7,968 nucleotides of DNA from the NCBI GenBank assembly GCA_002305075.1, contig DBQC01000008.1, positions 1-7,968 of the forward strand, in the 5' to 3' direction. The position numbers and the translations under genes were made by a program. The notes under the pieces are model-generated. The model was not told where the DNA came from, did not search any database, and saw only the letters and a program-made list of their open reading frames with translations. Source of the DNA: Ruminococcaceae bacterium UBA1404 (GTDB lineage: Bacteria > Bacillota > Clostridia > Oscillospirales > Ruminococcaceae). Numbering within the stretch: the first letter of the stretch is position 1; every line of letters begins with the position of its first letter. Below are positions 1 through 3,606 of this stretch, one piece after another.

Positions 1-56
1 AGAGCATGCGGCTGTTAACCGCAGGGTCGTTGGTTCGAGTCCAACTTGGGGAGCCA
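1..56 (+). tRNA. tRNA-Asn (GTT), 5' end cut off by the window
   Basis: This is the 3' part of an asparagine tRNA. The anticodon stem pairs 7-11 with 19-23 around the loop CTGTTAA (12-18), with anticodon GTT at 14-16. The variable loop is 24-28. The T arm pairs 29-33 with 41-45 around TTCGAGT (34-40). The acceptor 3' strand is TTGGGGA (46-52), the discriminator base is G53, and CCA is encoded at 54-56. The D arm is mostly, and the 5' acceptor strand entirely, outside the window; the missing strand should read TCCCCAA. Confidence 0.95.
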
Positions 57-92
57 AAAACCGCACCACGCGCAAGCATGGTGCGGTTTTTT
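57..92 (+). terminator. Rho-independent terminator of the tRNA transcript
   Basis: An 8-bp perfect stem, CCGCACCA (61-68) with TGGTGCGG (79-86), encloses a 10-base loop and is followed by six T (87-92). The four A at 57-60 can pair with the first T and extend the stem. It starts directly after the tRNA CCA end, so it ends the tRNA transcript and insulates the downstream phosphatase-like gene. Confidence 0.9.
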
Positions 93-148
93 GCTTTTCT
101 TTTTCCCTAAAAAGGTGTATGCTACCTTACAAGAAAGGAGCGCTCACC

Positions 149-913
149 ATGACAACAGCCAAGGCACAGCCACTCATTGATTATATGGTCGCCGCCGGCC
201 GGGCTCTTTTGCTGCGTGCCGGACACATCACCGACATCGGTGTGAAAAAGCAGTTTCTCACCGAGGAGGATTTACGCATCGAGCGAGACATCAAATCCAT
301 CATTGCATCCTTTCCCGAGCCCGGGCTCTTTTACGCCGAGGAAGAAAATGATACCTTTGTGGACGCCTCCTCCCTCTGGGTGGTCGACCCCATCAGCGGC
401 ACCAAGCTGTTTATCGAGGGCCAGTCCCACTACGCCATTGTGGCCAGCCATCTGACGGGCGGTCAAGCGGATTTTGCTGCCGTGTACGACCCTTCGGCCG
501 ACCGGCTCTACACCGCCGACCGGGACGGCCTGCGCATAAACGGCCAGCCGCCCTCTCCTGCGGCGACGCCCGGACAAAGCATCATTTTTGCGCCCAGTTA
601 CGCCTCGCCCTACGGCGATAAGGAGCAGGCTCTGCGCCAGCGCCTTGAGGCGCATTATACCCTTGTGCCCTCCCAGGGCTCCTTCGCTCTCAACTACTGT
701 CTGGTGGCCGAGGGGCGATTTGGCGGACTGGTCTCTCTGACCAAGGACGCCTTTCCAGAGTTTGCCGGCTGTTTTATCGCCCATAAGGCTGGGCTGCGGG
801 CCACCAATCTGCAGGGAGAGAGCTGCATCTCGCCGTATGACCGGGCCTTTGTATGCGGCACGCAGGCGCTTTACGACGATTTACTGCGCATTACTCGAGA
901 GGTTATCGGATAA
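149..913 (+). CDS. Inositol monophosphatase/CysQ-family protein with non-canonical metal site
   Basis: This 254-residue protein belongs to the lithium-sensitive, Mg-dependent phosphatase superfamily (inositol monophosphatase, CysQ 3',5'-bisphosphate nucleotidase, HisN). An in-frame ATG at 119 exists, but the start at 149 has AAAGGAG (134-140) eight bases upstream and is preferred. Family landmarks are in order: TEED (38-41), the acidic AEEEND stretch (63-68), motif A DPISGTKLF (80-88) and a C-terminal motif-B equivalent, PEFAG (203-207). The TK after DPISG resembles CysQ more than animal IMPase. Motif A normally reads DPxDGT, but the second Asp is Ser83. The motif-B Asp (usually WD) appears as Glu204. 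Asp41, Glu64/Glu65, Asp80 and Thr85 remain. Activity may therefore be changed or lost, and the substrate is unknown. No clear promoter is visible between the tRNA terminator and the start. The gene converges on the minus-strand operon and shares its terminator. Confidence 0.82.
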   Translation: MTTAKAQPLIDYMVAAGRALLLRAGHITDIGVKKQFLTEEDLRIERDIKSIIASFPEPGLFYAEEENDTFVDASSLWVVDPISGTKLFIEGQSHYAIVASHLTGGQADFAAVYDPSADRLYTADRDGLRINGQPPSPAATPGQSIIFAPSYASPYGDKEQALRQRLEAHYTLVPSQGSFALNYCLVAEGRFGGLVSLTKDAFPEFAGCFIAHKAGLRATNLQGESCISPYDRAFVCGTQALYDDLLRITREVIG

Positions 914-929
914 GGGGTGCCCCCGACCA

Positions 930-959
930 AAATGCCCCGGCCTTTGGGCCGGGGCATTT
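930..959. terminator. Bidirectional Rho-independent terminator between convergent genes
   Basis: A 13-bp perfect stem, AAATGCCCCGGCC (930-942) with its complement (947-959), closes a TTTG loop. The AT-rich ends give U-rich tails in both directions: ATTTGTTT on the plus strand, ATTTTGG on the minus strand. It lies 16 bases after the phosphatase-like gene and two bases after the stop of the minus-strand peptidase gene, so it can end both transcripts. Confidence 0.88.
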
Positions 960-961
960 GT

Positions 962-1642
962 TTATCCGGTGAATACATACTCTCCGGTGCGGCGCAAAAC
1001 GCCGTTGACCTGCGAGGTGAGGGCCTGCCATGTGGCGCAGCCCACAATGCCGTCGGGATTCAGGCCGTTTTGCCGCTGAAAGGCCACCACCCCCCGACGG
1101 GTGTTGGGGCCAAAGACGCCGTCCACCGCCATGCCGGTGATGTCGGCCGTGTTGAGGGCGTCCTGCAAAGTGGCCACATAGACCCCTCGGCTGCCCTCCC
1201 GCAGCATGGGGTAGCCGGCGGCACAGGCCGGCGGACCCTGACGGGCGTCCATATGTACCCAGGTGGGGGTCAGGCTCTTGGGCTCCACATAGCTCCAAAC
1301 CCCCAGCGAGGCGGCCAGCTCCCGCAGTCGGTCGCGCTGCTCTAAGGGCAGGTTTTGAGCCACATCAAAGGCTACCCCGGCATAGTGCTGCGATTGGTCG
1401 GCGTGGCCCCCCTCGCCGATGCGCCGAAAGGCGTAGCCCACATAGATGGGCTGTCCCCAGGCCGTGCGGGTGCGGTTCCAAGCCTCCAGCGCCCGGCGGT
1501 CTGTCCAGATAATTTCCGAGTCCGAGCGGCCCCGCAGCTCCCCGGCCGACAAAGTGCCCCCCGCATAAGGCAGGGCTTCGTTCGGCTGGCGCTCGTGGCG
1601 TTCCATCCGCCCGGTTTGATGGTTAAAAATAAGTACCGTCAT
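962..1642 (-). CDS. M15-type zinc D,D-peptidase with C-terminal peptidoglycan-binding domain
   Basis: A 226-residue protein predicted to cut peptidoglycan peptides (D,D-carboxypeptidase or endopeptidase). Residues 60-132 hold the peptidase signature: SQHYAGVAFD (84-93) matches SxHxxGxAxD, and TWVHMD (127-132) supplies the second histidine motif. The likely zinc ligands are His86, Asp93 and His130, with Glu120 a possible catalytic base. Residues about 150-208 form a PG_binding_1 domain, with the typical VYVATLQDAL, VDGVFGPNT and GIVGCATWQAL pieces. The N-terminus (MTVLIFNHQTGRMERH) is polar, with no signal peptide or membrane segment. The start is supported by AGAAAGGG (1653-1660 on the minus strand), about 10 bases away. 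It is third in line behind spmA-spmB. The 83-base gap to spmB (1643-1725) shows no convincing terminator or promoter, so co-transcription is likely. I recognise the architecture as one seen in Clostridia; a role in cortex maturation or germination is inferred from the neighbours. Confidence 0.85.
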   Translation of the reverse strand: MTVLIFNHQTGRMERHERQPNEALPYAGGTLSAGELRGRSDSEIIWTDRRALEAWNRTRTAWGQPIYVGYAFRRIGEGGHADQSQHYAGVAFDVAQNLPLEQRDRLRELAASLGVWSYVEPKSLTPTWVHMDARQGPPACAAGYPMLREGSRGVYVATLQDALNTADITGMAVDGVFGPNTRRGVVAFQRQNGLNPDGIVGCATWQALTSQVNGVLRRTGEYVFTG

Positions 1643-1725
1643 GTAAGTAAGACCCTTTCTGTATAAGAGTGGATGCTTTGTGCTCTCCTTACACTATATT
1701 GCCGATATCGAGGTTTGGTGCGAAA

Positions 1726-2244
1726 TCAGGACAGCAGCAACCGGACGGCAGCGGCGCTCATCACAAATCCCACCAAGTCGGCCGTAAGGCAGGCGGGCAG
1801 ATTTTGCCGAGTGCGGCGCACCCGGGTAGCCCCATAATAGACGGCGATGGTGTAAAATGTGGTCTCGGTGGAGCCTTGGATGACGCTGGCCACCCGACCT
1901 ACCGGGCTGTCCGGACCATGGATGCGGATAATGTCGGTAAACACGGCCAGCGCTCCGCTGCCCGTGATGGGGCGCATCAGCGTAAGGGGCAGCACCTCCC
2001 GGGGGATGCCCAGCAGCGCCGCTACTGGTGTCAACGCAAAGCTGAGCATATCGAGGGCGCCCGATGCCCGCAGTACCCCCACCCCCACCATCAGGGCTAC
2101 AAGCGGAGGCAGCACCGCAATGCCGGCGGACAGTCCTTCCTTGGCCCCTTCCAAAAAGGTGTCGAACAGGGGGACACGCCTCATCCAGCCGGCCAGCAAA
2201 ATAATCAGCACCACGGCGGGCAGGGCAAAGTTTGAGGCGTTCAT
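1726..2244 (-). CDS. spmB: Spore maturation protein B
   Basis: A 172-residue integral membrane protein close in length to B. subtilis SpmB (about 178). It carries the nucleoside-recognition/Gate fold shared by SpmA and SpmB. Hydrophobic segments lie near residues 5-20, 40-60, 66-80, 93-107 and 153-171. Two stretches are diagnostic: LMRPITGSGALAVFTDII (89-106) and VIQGSTETTFYTIAVYYGA (121-139). In B. subtilis, SpmA and SpmB are needed for normal dehydration of the spore core and for heat resistance; the transported solute is not firmly known. The start was set at MNASNF because AGGAGG precedes it and because the ATG overlaps the spmA stop (ATGA, 2241-2244), a sign of translational coupling. 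The frame stays open further upstream, but that part overlaps spmA and has no matching protein features. Confidence 0.93.
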   Translation of the reverse strand: MNASNFALPAVVLIILLAGWMRRVPLFDTFLEGAKEGLSAGIAVLPPLVALMVGVGVLRASGALDMLSFALTPVAALLGIPREVLPLTLMRPITGSGALAVFTDIIRIHGPDSPVGRVASVIQGSTETTFYTIAVYYGATRVRRTRQNLPACLTADLVGFVMSAAAVRLLLS

Positions 2245-2831
2245 CGTCCCATCCTCCTCAGCACACCGCCGTAGAGTCGCACGGCCAGCAATCCCACCAT
2301 GAGTGAGGTGGCCGAGGATAGCCAGACCGCCGGCAGGATCTCCATGGGGGCCTTTGAGCCGGCAGCCGCCCGCAGCAAAGCGGCGGTGGTGGGAATAATC
2401 TGCAGCGAGGCGGTGTTCAGCGTGACAAACATACACATATCCTCTGTGGCGTCCTCGGGATAGCGCTGTTCCTTTTCAATGGCCTGCATGGCCGCAATGC
2501 CCAAGGGGGTGGCGGCATTGCCCAGCCCCAGCATATTGGCCGCCACATTAAGGGTAATCAGCCCCATGGCTCGGCCCTTGTGGCGCAGCCCCCTAAACAG
2601 CCGCTTGGTCACCGGCGAGAGCAGTCGGGCCAGCATTTGAGACAGCCCGGCGGCCTCGGCCACCTTCATCAGCCCGCTCCACAGGCACATATTGCCCAGC
2701 AGCACAAGCGTGAGCTCTACCGCCTGACCGGGCTGGTTTAGCAGCGCCTCGGACACCTCGGGCATACGCCCACTGAGCGCCCCCACAACGACTCCCATGA
2801 GCAGCATACCCCCAAAGACGGCGTTCATCAT
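2241..2831 (-). CDS. spmA: Spore maturation protein A
   Basis: A 196-residue membrane protein, the same length I recall for B. subtilis SpmA, and first gene of the spmA-spmB-peptidase operon. Hydrophobic helices lie near residues 3-19, 38-58, 88-104, 132-152 and 166-188. The conserved Gate-domain stretch GLGNAATPLGIAAM (102-115) is intact and is followed by a charged loop, EKEQRYPEDATED (119-131). The family role is membrane transport during late sporulation, giving a dehydrated, heat-resistant core. The start is one of two consecutive ATGs (2831 or 2828). An excellent AGGAGG (2840-2845) lies eight bases from the first. The open frame continues upstream to 2900, but those residues are polar and not SpmA-like. 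It is transcribed divergently from the abrB-like gene. Confidence 0.94.
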   Translation of the reverse strand: MMNAVFGGMLLMGVVVGALSGRMPEVSEALLNQPGQAVELTLVLLGNMCLWSGLMKVAEAAGLSQMLARLLSPVTKRLFRGLRHKGRAMGLITLNVAANMLGLGNAATPLGIAAMQAIEKEQRYPEDATEDMCMFVTLNTASLQIIPTTAALLRAAAGSKAPMEILPAVWLSSATSLMVGLLAVRLYGGVLRRMGR

Positions 2832-2851
2832 GCCGGTCACCTCCTGTCCCA

Positions 2852-2880
2852 AGCATATGAGGGGGGCACGCCTAAAATAA
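2852..2880 (-). promoter_or_regulatory. Possible sigma-E-type (mother-cell) promoter for the spmA operon
   Basis: Read on the minus strand, TTATTTT (2880-2874), a 14-base spacer and CATATGCT (2859-2852) resemble the Bacillus sigma-E pattern (KMATATT, 14-15 bases, CATACAHT): about 5 of 7 and 6 of 8 positions fit. The spacing and a sporulation operon downstream favour it. Against it, the start of transcription would fall at or next to the ribosome binding site (2840-2845), leaving a very short leader. Confidence 0.3.
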
Positions 2881-2926
2881 CGGGGGACAGATAGGGGCAA
2901 AAAGACCGAGATTTCGATCCATAGCC

Positions 2927-2955
2927 TTTACAACCCGCCCCTACATTGTTATAAT
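2927..2955 (+). promoter_or_regulatory. Upstream sigma-A promoter facing abrB
   Basis: TTTACA (2927-2932), exactly 17 bases, then a perfect TATAAT (2950-2955). It points towards the abrB-like gene, with transcription expected to begin near 2962 and a leader of roughly 165 bases. It sits about 120 bases before the second promoter for the same gene. A weaker pair, TTGACA (2992-2997) with GATAAT (3017-3022), has a 19-base spacer and is less likely to be used. Confidence 0.6.
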
Positions 2956-3047
2956 ATAAACTTGGGAGTGAACGGGCATTTCCCCCCTAAATTGACAGGT
3001 GATCTGAGAAAAATCGGATAATAACCATAAAAATGGCAAAATTACGC

Positions 3048-3076
3048 TTTACAAGTCGCCGGAGGCATGCTATACT
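3048..3076 (+). promoter_or_regulatory. Proximal sigma-A promoter of the abrB-like gene
   Basis: TTTACA (3048-3053), a 17-base spacer and TATACT (3071-3076). Transcription should start near 3083, giving a leader of about 46 bases that begins just before an inverted repeat (3092-3110). Spacing and hexamers make it the stronger candidate for basal abrB expression. Confidence 0.75.
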
Positions 3077-3091
3077 TTTACAAAAATGTAT

Positions 3092-3110
3092 TGTCGTGTC
3101 AAACACGGCA
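3092..3110 (+). promoter_or_regulatory. Inverted repeat just after the abrB transcription start
   Basis: TGTCGTGT (3092-3099), a CAA spacer and ACACGGCA (3103-3110) form an 8-bp inverted repeat with one G-T pair. The inner 5 bp (CGTGT/ACACG) is perfect. It lies about 9 to 28 bases after the predicted start, so it could be a repressor operator or a hairpin in the leader RNA. TGTCAAA (3097-3103) also matches the Spo0A box TGTCGAA at 6 of 7 positions; in B. subtilis, Spo0A-P represses abrB from sites just downstream of its promoter. No good second box lies 10 bases away, so the Spo0A reading is weak. Confidence 0.4.
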
Positions 3111-3128
3111 GAAAGAGGGATGATTCCA

Positions 3129-3368
3129 ATGAAGTCTACAGGAATAGTGCGAAAGGTGGACGAGCTGGGCCGTATCGTGCTGCCCATCGAGCTAAGACGC
3201 ACGCTGGATATTGCCGAAAAGGATGCGCTGGAAATCTATGTGGATGAGGACAGCATCATACTGCGCAAGTATATGCCTGCCTGCATCTTCTGTGGCAGTG
3301 CCGACGGCATCACCCAGCACAAGGGCAAAAACATTTGCCAGGACTGCATCGCCGAAATTCGCGCCTGA
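3129..3368 (+). CDS. AbrB-family transition-state regulator with CxxC/CxxC tail
   Basis: A 79-residue DNA-binding protein. Residues 1-48 are a near-canonical AbrB swapped-hairpin domain: MKSTGIVRKVDELGRIVLP, then IELRRTL and EKDALEIYVDED, very close to the N-terminal half of B. subtilis AbrB. The C-terminal half differs: two CxxC pairs (CIFC at about 53-56, CQDC at about 71-74) suggest a small zinc-binding knuckle in place of the AbrB multimerisation domain. This short form is common in Clostridia. AbrB proteins bind AT-rich promoters as dimers/tetramers and repress post-exponential genes such as those of sporulation. The start at 3129 has AGAGGGA (3114-3120) eight bases upstream and begins with the family's MKSTGIVRKVDELGR. 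An alternative ATG at 3120 lies inside that site and is rejected. It is a single-gene transcript, divergent from spmA and closed by a terminator. Confidence 0.9.
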   Translation: MKSTGIVRKVDELGRIVLPIELRRTLDIAEKDALEIYVDEDSIILRKYMPACIFCGSADGITQHKGKNICQDCIAEIRA

Positions 3369-3419
3369 CCTTTTATTCAACAAGATCGGCCCGCCTCTAA
3401 AGCGGACAAGCCGAGTTTT

Positions 3420-3447
3420 AGCCCACCCCCACCGGGGTGGGCTTTTT
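3420..3447 (+). terminator. Rho-independent terminator of the abrB-like gene
   Basis: GCCCACCCC (3421-3429) pairs with GGGGTGGGC (3434-3442) around a CACC loop, and five T follow (3443-3447); A3420 and T3443 can add a pair. A second, imperfect hairpin lies upstream: TCGGC-CCGC (3386-3394) with GCGG-acaa-GCCGA (3402-3414), followed by GTTTTA. It may be a weaker first terminator or an RNA-protecting 3' structure. The main hairpin separates abrB from secA. Confidence 0.9.
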
Positions 3448-3484
3448 GCGTGGGGGATGCAGCACCAAAAGTTTACCATTTGTT

Positions 3485-3514
3485 TTGACAATAGGCCCTA
3501 ATAGGGGGTAAAAT
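3485..3514 (+). promoter_or_regulatory. Sigma-A promoter of secA with inverted repeat in the spacer
   Basis: TTGACA (3485-3490), an 18-base spacer and TAAAAT (3509-3514), lying after the abrB terminator and before secA. Transcription should begin near 3521, giving a leader of about 86 bases. The spacer contains a perfect inverted repeat, CCCTA-A-TAGGG (3496-3506), positioned where a repressor or activator could act on the promoter. ATAGG also occurs twice, 10 bases apart (3491 and 3501). Confidence 0.7.
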
Positions 3515-3602
3515 GAATAGATATCCCACCAGGTTGCAGGATGCGGCCTGTTGGGAGCCTGCCGCCTGGAGGCGGCCAGAACTGGCGAATATTTTGAGGT
3601 GA
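3513..3602 (+). other. Possible 29-codon leader ORF ending inside the secA ribosome binding site
   Basis: An uninterrupted frame from ATG at 3513 runs 29 codons to TGA at 3600-3602. It begins MNRYPTRLQDAACW and ends ELANILR. Its stop lies within the secA Shine-Dalgarno sequence (GAGGTGA, 3596-3602), four bases before the secA ATG. A G-rich AGGGGGT (3503-3509) precedes its ATG at close range. Against it: the ATG overlaps the -10 box of the predicted secA promoter, so a transcript from that promoter would lack it. The peptide also has no signal-like hydrophobic segment, and a stop-free frame of this size can arise by chance in GC-rich DNA. Confidence 0.2.
3543..3576 (+). other. secA leader RNA hairpin with competing pairing
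   Basis: GCCGCC (3561-3566) pairs perfectly with GGCGGC (3571-3576) around TGGA. The left arm can instead pair with GCGGC (3543-3547), so two exclusive structures are possible within the leader, about 20-30 bases before the secA ribosome binding site. No U-run follows, so this is not a transcription attenuator; an effect on translation or RNA stability is conceivable but unproven. Confidence 0.3.
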
Positions 3603-3606
3603 AGCA

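Noticed and set aside
95..123. Promoter before the phosphatase-like gene (TATGCT at 118-123)
   Set aside because: The nearest TTG-type -35 gives a 21-base spacer; the match is too poor to call.
272..784. 170-codon open frame on the minus strand
   Set aside because: It lies opposite the phosphatase-like gene, which has clear family motifs and a ribosome binding site; the minus-strand translation has no recognisable domain.
1704..1711. Palindrome CGATATCG in the spmB-peptidase gap
   Set aside because: Eight-base palindromes are frequent by chance, there is no T-run for a terminator and no second copy in the gap.
1691..1720. Promoter for the peptidase gene on the minus strand (TATAGT)
   Set aside because: No acceptable -35 hexamer stands at 16-19 bases, and no sporulation-sigma pattern fits convincingly.
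2245..2436. Longer version of SpmB starting at 2436
   Set aside because: The extra 64 residues overlap spmA coding sequence and are unlike SpmB; the ATG at 2244 has AGGAGG and the typical coupled ATGA overlap.
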